NCBI GenBank assembly: GCA_964580255.1
Contig: CAZOJX010000029.1
Span: forward strand, 1 to 16,821
Direction: 5' to 3'
DNA: 16,821 bases
DNA from: HGM12587 sp964580255
GTDB lineage: Bacteria; Bacillota; Clostridia; Lachnospirales; Lachnospiraceae
The notes under the pieces were generated by a model that was not told where the DNA came from, did no database searches, and saw nothing but the letters and a program-made list of their open reading frames with translations. This document shows positions 1 through 8,220 of the stretch, in pieces. A program made the translations under genes and the position numbers. The number at the start of each line of letters is the position of its first letter. Within the stretch, counting starts at the first letter, position 1.

Positions 1-78
1 GCAGTAGTAGCAGATTTATAGATAATCTTCGGTGATAATCATAGAAAATTTGTAATTAAATCATGTTTTGGTCGGATG

Positions 79-107
79 TTGCAGATTCAATTGATTTTGA
101 ATAAAAT
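79..107 (+). promoter_or_regulatory. Candidate promoter of the regulatory genes
   Basis: TTGCAG at 79-84 and TAAAAT at 102-107 are separated by 17 bases. They match the sigma-A boxes at 3 of 6 and 5 of 6 positions. The spacer holds an inverted repeat, ATTCAA (85-90) and TTGAAT (97-102). A start of transcription from here would fall near 113 and leave a very short leader before the ribosome binding site, which weakens the case. Other promoters may lie upstream of the window. Confidence 0.3.
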
Positions 108-124
108 TTCTATGAGAGGAGTAG

Positions 125-1729
125 ATGACAGTGTATAAATTAATTATTGCAGATGATGAAAAAATTATTCAGGAGGGCTTGACCAATTTGGTAGATTGGG
201 AAAGTCTGGGGTTTGAGATTGTAGAGACTTTTGGTAGTGGAGAACAGGTTATAGAGTATCTTGACAATATGCCGGTAGATGTAGTTTTGACTGATATTAT
301 GATGCTGCAGATTAGTGGAATTGATGTGGCACGATATATTAAAGAAAAGGGACTTAATTGTAAAGTGGTTTTTATTACTGGGCATAAAGACTTTGAACTT
401 GCGCTACAGGCACTTAAGTATGATGTAAAAGATTATATTTTGAAACCAAGTAAAATGGAGGAGGTAAAAAAGGTTTTTGAAAAAATAAGGAAAGAACTGG
501 ATGAAAGTTATAAAAATATTGAATATCAGAGGAAACTAAGACAGCAATGGGATGATATGCGTCCTGTTATGAAAGAGAAATTTGTAAGTGACCTGATGAT
601 GGGAGTTCTGAATCAGCAAAAAAGCATTTTTCAGAGAATGAAGGTATTATATCCAGAAATAAATGTTGAAAAATGTAGTTGTATTTTGGCTGAAATGGAA
701 ATCAAAGAATATGAAACCTATATTCAAGGAAGAGAATATTATAGTGCAGAACAATTTGATGAAGCAATATATAATTTTATCGATATGTTTTCTGAAGAGG
801 CTTATTTGCACATTTTATATAAACATAAAGGGAAGATATGCCTTTTTGCAATCATGAAGAAGTATTGTTCAAATGAAAAAGAAAATCAGCTCCTTTGCAG
901 GTTCTATATGGAACAGTTGGCTGGAGAATTTTCAGAAATTTTCAAAACGCATGTTGATGTTAATGTTGAGAAAATTTTTGGTAATATCTATGAAGTGTTG
1001 AATTATAGAGAAGAGATTTTTAAAATTGACATTCATCATGAAAATACAGGAATCAATTTTCAAGAGCACAAAAAATTGATTTTTACAAGTGTCCTGGCAG
1101 GAAATATAGGATCTGCACAAAGTATTATGAAAAGTATTCTTACCAGTCCGATTGCTGGAGATATACATAATAAGAGTCATTTTGCAGTGGATGTTTTTTC
1201 TGGAATTAGTGATTTGTTGCAAGAGAAAAATCCACAATTATTAAAAATCATTGAGCCTTTTATTGATTATCGATTGATTTCTAATATGGAATCTAGTATG
1301 GAACTGACGCTTTATTGCGACAGACTCTTTGATAAGATGAAAACCAAAGAAGGATTAAGTACTCAGTTTAACAATAATAGTCTTGTAGGTCAGGTAAAAG
1401 AATATGTGGCACAACATATTTATGAGGATGTGATGTTAGAAACGGTGGCAAATGAAATTTATATCAGTACAACTCACCTGAGCAGAATTTTTAAAAAGTG
1501 TACGGGAGAGACTTTTTTACAGTATGTAACAAGAAAAAAGATGGAAAAGGCAATAGAACTTTTGGCAAATCCGGAAATGCTGGTCTATCAAATTGGAGAA
1601 CGGCTTGGATATCGTACACCAAGATATTTTTCCAAACTGTTTTATAACTATTCTGGATATTCTCCAAGCCAGTATCGAAGAGAAGTGTTAAAAATGAAAG
1701 GAATAGCAGATGAAGATAGTGAGTCATGA
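125..1729 (+). CDS. AraC-type response regulator (YesN-like)
   Basis: Cytoplasmic response regulator, expected to be phosphorylated by the histidine kinase encoded next and to activate the sugar-use genes downstream. Residues 4-120 form a CheY-like receiver: acidic pair D10-D11, phosphoacceptor D57 in VVLTDIMM, T85 and K107 in YILKPS. A long middle region (about 125-420) has no motif I recognise. Residues about 424-522 form an AraC-family double helix-turn-helix (LETVANEIYISTTHLSRIF, then IGERLGYRTPRYFSKLF and the GYSPSQYRRE ending). Total 534 residues, usual for the long YesN-type members of Firmicutes. The Pro normally found four residues after the phosphoacceptor Asp is Leu here (L61). Start: the AGGAG at 117-121 is only 3 bases from ATG 125, whereas GTG 131 has ideal spacing (9 bases) and would give the typical N-terminus MYKLIIADDE, so the true start may be 131. 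It overlaps the kinase gene by 20 bases, suggesting translational coupling. Confidence 0.93.
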   Translation: MTVYKLIIADDEKIIQEGLTNLVDWESLGFEIVETFGSGEQVIEYLDNMPVDVVLTDIMMLQISGIDVARYIKEKGLNCKVVFITGHKDFELALQALKYDVKDYILKPSKMEEVKKVFEKIRKELDESYKNIEYQRKLRQQWDDMRPVMKEKFVSDLMMGVLNQQKSIFQRMKVLYPEINVEKCSCILAEMEIKEYETYIQGREYYSAEQFDEAIYNFIDMFSEEAYLHILYKHKGKICLFAIMKKYCSNEKENQLLCRFYMEQLAGEFSEIFKTHVDVNVEKIFGNIYEVLNYREEIFKIDIHHENTGINFQEHKKLIFTSVLAGNIGSAQSIMKSILTSPIAGDIHNKSHFAVDVFSGISDLLQEKNPQLLKIIEPFIDYRLISNMESSMELTLYCDRLFDKMKTKEGLSTQFNNNSLVGQVKEYVAQHIYEDVMLETVANEIYISTTHLSRIFKKCTGETFLQYVTRKKMEKAIELLANPEMLVYQIGERLGYRTPRYFSKLFYNYSGYSPSQYRREVLKMKGIADEDSES

Positions 1730-3437
1730 GTTAATTCATTGTCTTAAGAACTACAAGTTTCACAGTATTTTTGCTAAAAATTTGATACTGATTATGACAG
1801 TTATCATACTCCCGGTTGCTTGTGTGCTAATGTTTTTTTCTTATTCGTATCATTATATTCAGAAAGACGAAGAGAGAAACTATTTGGAACATCAATGTAA
1901 TCAAATTAACAGGGATTTTGAGAAGATATTTGGAGAACTGCGTAATAAGGCAATTCTTTTAAGTGGAGACAACGATACAAAGGTATTCTTTCTATCAAAT
2001 GATGTAAGTGATGATAAATTTTATGATGTGAATAATCTTCTGGATTTTGTGGCATTATGTAAAGCTTCAACGGATGTAGTGGATGATGTTTATATTTATG
2101 CACCGTCTAGTGGTGTGGTTATATCAACAAACGGAAGAAGGGATTACGAGTTATTTGAAAATCAACTTTGTCTTGAACAATGGGAGAATAACGGAAAGCG
2201 TTATCAATGGAGTTACTTGGAAGAACAGACAAAAAATAGAAATAGAAAAAACATATACTTTTATTATACCACTCATCAGATTGCCGGAAAGAAAGGCGTT
2301 GTTGTGTTTGCCGTGAATCCTAGAAAGTTAGATAAGCTTTTGGATTACGGAGAGGATGTGGCGCTTACTTTTAAAGTTGATGGGGAAATTATTTACGATA
2401 GTGCCATGATGAAGAACGGAGAAGAGCAAGACACCATGCGGCAGCTTCTAAATCATGCACAGGGACAAAATGTTTTGGGTAGTGTTCAGGAACAGATGGG
2501 GGTAGAGATTACCATGTTTGTTCGGAAGTGGGAGTCCAGTGAGCAACTAACTCAGATGCGTCATATTATGCAGAGCGTGATATGTTTGATGATACTCTTA
2601 TCCGTAGCTTTGGTGTTTTATATCTCTTTAAAGATTTTTAATCCTATTAAGGAGCTTATGAAGGTACTGCGTGATAATGTAGCGTATGGAGAGAAAACCA
2701 TTTTGAATGATGAAAATGAATTATCTTATTTGATTTCTTCTATGCAGAGTACATTATCAAGGAATAAGGATATAGAGGAAGAACTTAAAGAACGAGTTGT
2801 ATTGACGAAAAAGGCACAGTCAGTGGCACTTCAGGCTCAGATTAATCCGCACTTTCTCAATAATACACTGGAAAGTATTAATTGGATGGCAATTGGAAAA
2901 TTGGGTTCGGATAATGATATTTCTGAAATGATTAATTGTTTGTCAGAGCTTCTGAGAACATCGTTGGACACAGCAGAAATGTTTGTGACAATTCAAGATG
3001 AAATTAGATATGCCCAAAAATATATTTATATTCAGCAAAAGCGTCTCGGCAGTAATTTTGATGTATATTTTTCTGTTCCACAGGAATTGGAGAATTCGAA
3101 AATCATTAAAATGTTGTTACAGCCTTTGATTGAGAATGCTATTAATTATGGAATTAGACCATATGATAATTGTGGTTTTTTGAGAATAGAAGCAATCAGA
3201 ATAGAGGATACGGTACATATTTCTGTAAAGGATTCGGGTATGGGCATGACAGAAGAAGAGGTTAGTGAAATTAATCGTTCTATCAAAGAAACTGTAATTA
3301 AGGAAAGCAATCATATTGGACTTAGCAATGTAAATCAAAGAATCAAGCTTGTCTTCGGAGAAGATTACGGAGTTGTAGTAAAGAGCAAAATTTCGAATGG
3401 AACAGAAGTAGTGATTTCGATTCCATATCTTCCATAG
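1710..3437 (+). CDS. Sensor histidine kinase (YesM-like, HisKA_7TM-less His_kinase type)
   Basis: Membrane sensor kinase, 575 residues, partner of the preceding regulator. A transmembrane helix at about 25-48 is followed by an extracytoplasmic domain (about 50-284) that looks Cache-like, with the DDVYIYAPSSGVVIST stretch typical of YesM-type sensors, then a second helix at about 286-308 and a HAMP-like linker (about 309-357). The kinase core has the His_kinase-family motif AQINPHFLNNTLESI with phosphoacceptor H381, the N box LLQPLIENAINYG (N476), and the ATP-binding glycine motifs DSGMGM (508-513) and HIGLSNVNQRI (535-545). This is the class that senses carbohydrates or cell-envelope cues together with YesN-like regulators. 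The start has AAAGGA at 1697-1702, 7 bases upstream, inside the end of the regulator gene. The ligand cannot be read from the sequence; an imported sugar or oligosaccharide is inferred from context. Confidence 0.94.
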   Translation: MKIVSHELIHCLKNYKFHSIFAKNLILIMTVIILPVACVLMFFSYSYHYIQKDEERNYLEHQCNQINRDFEKIFGELRNKAILLSGDNDTKVFFLSNDVSDDKFYDVNNLLDFVALCKASTDVVDDVYIYAPSSGVVISTNGRRDYELFENQLCLEQWENNGKRYQWSYLEEQTKNRNRKNIYFYYTTHQIAGKKGVVVFAVNPRKLDKLLDYGEDVALTFKVDGEIIYDSAMMKNGEEQDTMRQLLNHAQGQNVLGSVQEQMGVEITMFVRKWESSEQLTQMRHIMQSVICLMILLSVALVFYISLKIFNPIKELMKVLRDNVAYGEKTILNDENELSYLISSMQSTLSRNKDIEEELKERVVLTKKAQSVALQAQINPHFLNNTLESINWMAIGKLGSDNDISEMINCLSELLRTSLDTAEMFVTIQDEIRYAQKYIYIQQKRLGSNFDVYFSVPQELENSKIIKMLLQPLIENAINYGIRPYDNCGFLRIEAIRIEDTVHISVKDSGMGMTEEEVSEINRSIKETVIKESNHIGLSNVNQRIKLVFGEDYGVVVKSKISNGTEVVISIPYLP

Positions 3438-3470
3438 AAAATTTTGCGGAAATAAAAAGGAGAGTCTAGT

Positions 3471-4070
3471 ATGAATCTTTTAAATTATGATAATCCCATA
3501 TTGCAAAAAATTGATAGGATAGTGGATGCAGTTTGGCTAAATCTGTTGTTCTTGATTTTTTCACTACCGTTGATCACGGCAGGGGCTTCCATGACGGCTT
3601 TTTATGCAACGTATGAAAAGGTATTTGTGGAAGAAAAAGGAAAAATTTGGGAATGTTTCTGGAAGTCTTTTTTGCAAAATTTTAGACAGGCAACATTCAT
3701 TTGGCTTATACACCTATTATTGCTGATTATTATAGGAGCAGACGGATGGATTATGTATCAGTTTATAAAAAAAGGGATTTTTTTAGGAAATTTCTATATT
3801 TTGTTTCTGGTTTTTGGTGTGCTGCTGGTAATCTGGGGATGCTATCTGTTTCCTTATGTGGCACATTTTGCTGATAGCACCAGAAAAGTTTTTGAAAATA
3901 CTGCAAGACTTGCTATGGCACATATTTTTTCGTCGATTTTACTTTTAATAATATTAGCAGCAGTTTTGGCAGCTATTTATGTTTTGCCGTTGTCTGTTTT
4001 ATTTGCTCCTGTGATTGGTGTTATGGGCTTTTATAAAGTACTTGAACCGATTTTTGTCAGGTATAGTTAA
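3471..4070 (+). CDS. DUF624 membrane protein (YesL-like)
   Basis: Integral membrane protein of 199 residues with about five hydrophobic helices (roughly 19-41, 75-97, 106-130, 150-172 and 173-188). The segment SLPLITAGASMTAFYATYEK (31-50) is the hallmark of the DUF624/YesL family, whose members are usually encoded beside YesM/YesN sensor pairs and CUT1 sugar transporters, as in the yes cluster of Bacillus subtilis. The molecular function of the family is not established; an accessory role in sugar sensing or transport is inferred from its constant neighbourhood. A good AGGAG at 3458-3462 lies 8 bases before the ATG. It sits 33 bases behind the kinase gene and 16 before the esterase, so it is almost certainly co-transcribed with both. 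Confidence 0.9.
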   Translation: MNLLNYDNPILQKIDRIVDAVWLNLLFLIFSLPLITAGASMTAFYATYEKVFVEEKGKIWECFWKSFLQNFRQATFIWLIHLLLLIIIGADGWIMYQFIKKGIFLGNFYILFLVFGVLLVIWGCYLFPYVAHFADSTRKVFENTARLAMAHIFSSILLLIILAAVLAAIYVLPLSVLFAPVIGVMGFYKVLEPIFVRYS

Positions 4071-4086
4071 AGTAAGGAGGAAGAAT

Positions 4087-4893
4087 ATGAAAATTGAAAC
4101 ATATCAGACGCAAACTGCGGGCGGCAGTGTAACTGCATATCTTCAGACAGCAATGCTGTCACCGGAGATGGAAGAAAGAAATTTGCCTGCAATTATCATT
4201 TGCCCCGGTGGTGCTTATCTGAATCATTCCGATCGCGAAGCAGAGCCTGTAGCAAAAGAATTTTATGGAGCAGGGTATCATGTAGTAGTACTGTATTATT
4301 CTGTGGGAGAGGATGCAAAAAATTTCAGACCATTATGCCAGTTAGCTGAGACAGTAGCATGGCTTAGGAAGAATGCAAAGATATGGCATATTGATGCAGA
4401 AAAAATTGTTGTTTGCGGATTTTCAGCAGGGGGACATCTGGCAGCATCCCTTGCTACGCTTTATCAGGATGAGAAATTTCTGAAAATGTGGAGCGGAGCG
4501 GAAAATATTCGACCGAATGCCTTGATTCTTGGTTATCCGGTAATTAACGCAAAAGAATTTGCTCATGAGTATTCTCTTCGTATGGTCAGTGGTAGAGAAC
4601 CAGGTTCTGAAGGATATGAGTGGTTTGGGTTAGAGCAGCATGTTCATAAAGACATGCCACCGGTATTTATTGTACATACAGCAGAAGACCAAAGTGTGCC
4701 TGTGGAAAACAGTCTTTTGTTTGCGAATGCGTTATCAGCCAAGAAAGTTCCATTTGAAATGCATATTATGCCTCAGGGGGCTCATGGTATGTCGGTTTGC
4801 TCTAAAGAGACAGGAAACTATGATCCATACAATGCCAGGTGGGTTGCCTGGTGTTTTTCATGGTTGAGTAAGATATTTGAATTTGAAAAATAA
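4087..4893 (+). CDS. Alpha/beta-hydrolase, probable carbohydrate acetyl esterase
   Basis: Cytosolic serine hydrolase of 268 residues, related to the Aes / BD-FAE group of acetyl and feruloyl esterases acting on hemicellulose or pectin oligomers. An oxyanion-hole loop ICPGGAYLNHSDRE (38-51) replaces the classical HGGG. The nucleophile S113 sits in CGFSAGGHLA, the acid is D201 in HTAEDQSVP, and the base is H233 in GAHGMS. No signal peptide is present, so it would remove acyl groups, most likely acetyl, from imported oligosaccharides. An open frame continues upstream to 4015, but AAGGAGG at 4074-4080, 6 bases before ATG 4087, and the onset of family similarity fix the start here. It follows the DUF624 gene by 16 bases. 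The exact acyl group and sugar are not determinable. Confidence 0.9.
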   Translation: MKIETYQTQTAGGSVTAYLQTAMLSPEMEERNLPAIIICPGGAYLNHSDREAEPVAKEFYGAGYHVVVLYYSVGEDAKNFRPLCQLAETVAWLRKNAKIWHIDAEKIVVCGFSAGGHLAASLATLYQDEKFLKMWSGAENIRPNALILGYPVINAKEFAHEYSLRMVSGREPGSEGYEWFGLEQHVHKDMPPVFIVHTAEDQSVPVENSLLFANALSAKKVPFEMHIMPQGAHGMSVCSKETGNYDPYNARWVAWCFSWLSKIFEFEK

Positions 4894-4924
4894 AAATAGC
4901 GATAAAGGAGAAATAGAAGAAATT

Positions 4925-6205
4925 ATGAAGACATTAAAGGTAGTTTTGATTGGTGCAGGAAACAGAGGTCAGACCTATACGAACTTGATGAAGGATGATG
5001 AGAGATTTCAAGTAGTAGGCGTGGCAGAACCAAAAAAGGAACAGAGAGATTTTATTAAAAACAATCATGGGATTCCTGATGAAAAATGTTTTGATACATG
5101 GGAAGAACTTTTAGAGCAGCCTCAATTTGCAGATTTAGCAATTATCGCAACTTCTGACAGAGGACACTTTGCTCCTGCAATGAAAGCACTGGAGCAAGGA
5201 TATGATCTTTTACTTGAAAAACCAGCAGCACCTACTTATGAAGAGTGTATGAGAATAGAAAAGCTTGCTAAGGAAAAAGGACGTAAGGTATTAGTATGTC
5301 ATGTGCTCCGATATACACCATTTTTCAAAAAAATCAAAACGATGATTGATGAGGGAAAGGTAGGAAAGATACTTTCCATTCATCACTGTGAGTGTGTAGG
5401 AAATGTTCATCAAAGTCATAGTTATGTAAGAGGCAACTGGGGAAATACAGAAAAGAGTGCGCCTATGATTCTTGCAAAATCCTGCCATGATATGGACATT
5501 TTACAATGGTTAATTGGAAGTGATTGCAGCAGGGTTCATTCCTTTGGTTCTTTAAGTTATTTTAGAAAAGAAAATGCACCGGAGGGTTCACCGGAATATT
5601 GTATCGAGGGATGTCCTTATGCAGATAGCTGTTATTACAACGCAGTGAAGCTTTATTTGGATGATAAGGAAAATTTATGGTTCCGTGAAGCTGCTACAAA
5701 GGATAAGAACCCTTCTGATGAAATTGTAGCAAAGGCTTTGAGGGAAACACAGTATGGTAAATGTGTTTACAAGTGTGACAATGATGTGGTTGACCATCAG
5801 GTGGTCAATTTAGAATTTGAAAACAGTGCTGTGGCATCATTCAATATGAGTGCATTTAACTACAATGGACGTACGATTAGAATTATGGGGACAGATGGAG
5901 AAATTTGGGGAGAATGGGAAAAAGATCAGATAGAGTATTTTGATTTTGCAACCAGAGAGCATACTTACTTTAGAACAGCCGATGAACTTATTGATCAGAG
6001 TATTTTAGGAGGTCATGGTGGTGGCGACGCAGGTATCGTAAATGATTTATATAGCTACATCGTAGGGGAGGATAAGGGTAATTCATTCAGCGAAATTGGT
6101 ATTTCTGTTAAAAATCATGCGATTGCCTTTGCAGCGGAAGAATCTCGACTCACAGGAAGAGTAATTGATATGACGGAATATAGAGACAGTTTTGAAGAGT
6201 GTTAG
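4925..6205 (+). CDS. Gfo/Idh/MocA-family NAD(P)-dependent oxidoreductase
   Basis: Cytosolic sugar or sugar-derivative oxidoreductase of 426 residues. The N-terminal Rossmann domain has the dinucleotide loop GAGNRG (10-15) and the family signature LLEKPAAP with K99, a probable catalytic residue. The second half carries KSCHDMDIL with H188 and D191 at the usual catalytic positions of the family, and NVHQSHSYVRGNW before it. A set of cysteines, C226, C230 and C236 (CIEGCPYADSC) with C280 and C284 (CVYKC), lies in an insertion of the C-terminal domain and could bind a metal or form disulfides. Family members oxidise, reduce or epimerise sugar hydroxyls, and some act on whole glycosides. The frame is open from 4877, but AAAGGAG at 4904-4910 and the onset of family similarity favour ATG 4925, although the 14-base spacing is long. 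Substrate unknown. Confidence 0.9.
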   Translation: MKTLKVVLIGAGNRGQTYTNLMKDDERFQVVGVAEPKKEQRDFIKNNHGIPDEKCFDTWEELLEQPQFADLAIIATSDRGHFAPAMKALEQGYDLLLEKPAAPTYEECMRIEKLAKEKGRKVLVCHVLRYTPFFKKIKTMIDEGKVGKILSIHHCECVGNVHQSHSYVRGNWGNTEKSAPMILAKSCHDMDILQWLIGSDCSRVHSFGSLSYFRKENAPEGSPEYCIEGCPYADSCYYNAVKLYLDDKENLWFREAATKDKNPSDEIVAKALRETQYGKCVYKCDNDVVDHQVVNLEFENSAVASFNMSAFNYNGRTIRIMGTDGEIWGEWEKDQIEYFDFATREHTYFRTADELIDQSILGGHGGGDAGIVNDLYSYIVGEDKGNSFSEIGISVKNHAIAFAAEESRLTGRVIDMTEYRDSFEEC

Positions 6206-6223
6206 TTTTATACCCCCTTTGAG

Positions 6224-6269
6224 GTTGTTTTGTTACATTTTCAAAAAGTTGGTTTTACATTAGTATTAT
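6224..6269 (+). promoter_or_regulatory. Possible regulator-binding direct repeat and promoter before the permeases
   Basis: The 114-base spacer before the permease genes holds two similar elements, GTTGTTTTGTTACATT (6224-6239) and GTTGGTTTTACATT (6248-6261). Their TTACATT cores are 22 bases apart, which is the two-helical-turn spacing often used by AraC-family activators. A -10-like TATTAT follows at 6264-6269, with a weak -35-like TTCAAA at 6240-6245 and an 18-base gap. This could be an internal promoter controlled by the response regulator. The assignment rests on pattern only. Confidence 0.25.
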
Positions 6270-6319
6270 CTTCAGAAAGAGAATGTTTTAAGAAATGAAT
6301 GGAGTGATGGTTTTATCAT

Positions 6320-7249
6320 ATGAAGAAGAAAAAAATTAGCAAAAGAGTGTTCAAAGAGAACCTGGAACTGGGTGCACTTACTCTTCCTGTAGTAATACTT
6401 TTGGGATTGTTTTCCTATTGGCCGATGTTTGGGATAATCCTTGCTTTCAAGAATTATAAAATTCCAAAGGGAATATTTGGCAGTGATTGGGTGGATCCGA
6501 TTTTTAAGCATTTTGAATTTTTTCTTGGTTCACAGGATGCGTTTCGTGTAACAAGAAACACACTCGGTTTGAATTTATTATTTATATTGGTAGGTACTTT
6601 ATGTGCAATTGTGTTTGCAATTTTGTTATACGAAGTAAAAAATGCGATTCATGTAAAGGCATATCAGACTTTTGCCATTCTTCCTACTTTTTTGTCTTGG
6701 GTTGCAGTTAGTTACATAGTATACGGATTGCTCGACACAGAAAAAGGATTGCTCAATCAAATAATTCGGTTTTTTGGCGGAGAAAATGTACCATGGTATA
6801 CATCTCCAGCATACTGGCCAATTATCTTAACGATTGTGTATGTATGGCATAATGTGGGGATTGATTGTATTGTCTATTATGCTTCTTTGATGGGGATTGA
6901 TGAAGAACTATACGAGGCGGCAGAACTTGATGGGGCTGGAAAATGGCAAAAGATTCGTTACATATCTATTCCACATTTGAAGCCAATTGTAATCATGATG
7001 ACAATTTTAGCGGTAGGTAAAATTTTTAGAGCAGACTTTGGATTGTTCTACAATGTTACAAGAAATGTTGGACAGTTGTATCCGACAACAGATGTTATTG
7101 ATACCTATGTATTTAGAGCGTTGATGGTAAAAGGAAACTTTGGTATGTCCAGCGCAGCGGCTCTGGTTCAGTCAGTTGTATGTTTGATTACTATAGTGGC
7201 AACTAATGCGATTGTTAAGAAAATTGAGCCGGACAATGCATTGTTCTAA
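6320..7249 (+). CDS. CUT1 ABC sugar transporter permease (LplB-like)
   Basis: Inner-membrane permease of 309 residues with about six helices (roughly 20-42, 83-105, 117-138, 166-190, 222-240 and 276-298). The cytoplasmic coupling loop that docks on the ATPase is seen as EAAELDGAGKW...ISIPHLKP (199-222). The N-terminal PMFGIILAFKNYKI stretch and the C-terminal ENDNALF-like tail (EPDNALF) are typical of LplB / YtcP-partner permeases of Firmicutes that import oligosaccharides. An in-frame stop at 6305-6307 rules out an earlier start. The nearest GGAG (6301-6304) is 15 bases from the ATG, so initiation may be modest. It pairs with the permease encoded 26 bases downstream to form the heterodimeric channel. 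Confidence 0.95.
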   Translation: MKKKKISKRVFKENLELGALTLPVVILLGLFSYWPMFGIILAFKNYKIPKGIFGSDWVDPIFKHFEFFLGSQDAFRVTRNTLGLNLLFILVGTLCAIVFAILLYEVKNAIHVKAYQTFAILPTFLSWVAVSYIVYGLLDTEKGLLNQIIRFFGGENVPWYTSPAYWPIILTIVYVWHNVGIDCIVYYASLMGIDEELYEAAELDGAGKWQKIRYISIPHLKPIVIMMTILAVGKIFRADFGLFYNVTRNVGQLYPTTDVIDTYVFRALMVKGNFGMSSAAALVQSVVCLITIVATNAIVKKIEPDNALF

Positions 7250-7275
7250 GAAGTATGGAAAGGAATGAGTGATAG

Positions 7276-8151
7276 ATGAAAAAAGAGAAGACAAGTATAG
7301 GGGTACATATTGTATTTATCCTATTTTCACTAATCTGTATCATACCACTGTTTATGGTGATTTCAGCTTCCTTGACCAGTTCTACGGATTTGTCTTTCAA
7401 TGGATTTAGTGTTTTACCTAAAAAGATTGATACATCAGCCTATGTTTATCTGTTTGATAATCCAAAACAGATTATTAACTCTTATGCTGTGACAATTTTT
7501 ATCACAGCGGTAGGAACATTCTTAAGTGTTATTTTTATGGCAATGACAGCTTATGCACTTGCCAGGCCAAGATTTAAGTTAAAAAAATTTCTTACAGCGT
7601 ATATATTTTTTCCGACTTTGTTTAGTGGGGGACTGGTATCTACTTACATTGTTACAACACAGTATCTCCATTTAACAGACAGCGTTTGGTCATTAATTTT
7701 GCCGGGCTTAATCAATGTATTTCACATTTTTATGCTGCGTACATTTTTTAAGCAGCTTCCAGAGGGGTTATTTGATGCGGCGGTAATTGATGGAGCCAGT
7801 GAGTTTAGAATTTTTACCACCATTGCACTTCGACTTTCGAAGCCAGTAATAGCAACCGTTGCTTTTCTTGGTGCATTGAACAGATGGAATGAGTGGTATA
7901 ACGCAATGCTGTACATTAGAAGTTCGGACAAATATCCATTACAGTATCTGCTTCAGAGAATGATGATGAATATACAGGAAATGATTAACAGTATGGGCAA
8001 AATTCCGTCAAATATCGCTTTGGCAGATGTACCTGGAGAGAATCTTAGAATGGCACTTTTAGTGGTATGTATTGGACCTATGATGTTGATATTTCCATTT
8101 TTCCAGAAATATTTTACAAAGGGTATGACCGTGGGAGCCGTAAAAGGTTAG
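7276..8151 (+). CDS. CUT1 ABC sugar transporter permease (LplC/YtcP-like)
   Basis: Second inner-membrane permease, 291 residues, about six helices (roughly 11-34, 70-96, 106-128, 136-157, 188-202 and 258-277). The ATPase-coupling loop is DAAVIDGASEF...ALRLSKP (167-190). The closing motif YFTKGMTVGAVKG (279-291) is the family-typical C-terminus. An AAAGGA at 7259-7264 lies 11 bases before the ATG. Together with the upstream permease and the lipoprotein encoded next it forms an importer of the LplABC / YtcQP type, which in Bacillota borrows a shared MsmX-like ATPase. No ATPase gene is present in this window. Confidence 0.95.
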   Translation: MKKEKTSIGVHIVFILFSLICIIPLFMVISASLTSSTDLSFNGFSVLPKKIDTSAYVYLFDNPKQIINSYAVTIFITAVGTFLSVIFMAMTAYALARPRFKLKKFLTAYIFFPTLFSGGLVSTYIVTTQYLHLTDSVWSLILPGLINVFHIFMLRTFFKQLPEGLFDAAVIDGASEFRIFTTIALRLSKPVIATVAFLGALNRWNEWYNAMLYIRSSDKYPLQYLLQRMMMNIQEMINSMGKIPSNIALADVPGENLRMALLVVCIGPMMLIFPFFQKYFTKGMTVGAVKG

Positions 8152-8168
8152 CAAAATATTTATTTAAG

Positions 8169-8196
8169 ATTAAAATGCGGGGGACCGTTTTTTAAT
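8169..8196 (+). promoter_or_regulatory. Stem-loop between permease and binding-protein genes
   Basis: The 5' arm ATTAAAATGCGG (8169-8180), loop GGGA and 3' arm CCGTTTTTTAAT (8185-8196) pair over 12 positions, with one T-T mismatch and one G-T wobble. The T run sits inside the 3' arm, so it can be read as a weak terminator or as a structure that shields the 5' end of the binding-protein message. It ends 7 bases before the very strong AAAGGAGG (8204-8211) of the next gene. Confidence 0.6.
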
Positions 8197-8220
8197 AAAA
8201 ACCAAAGGAGGAAAAGAAAA

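Noticed and set aside
21..40. Direct repeat GATAATC at 21-27 and 34-40
   Set aside because: It is short, AT-rich and has no matching copy before other genes, so it is not distinguishable from chance.
6295..6339. Possible 14-codon leader peptide overlapping the first permease start
   Set aside because: It begins at ATG 6295 and ends inside the permease gene, but it has only a poor Shine-Dalgarno sequence and no regulatory codon run, so it is not supported.
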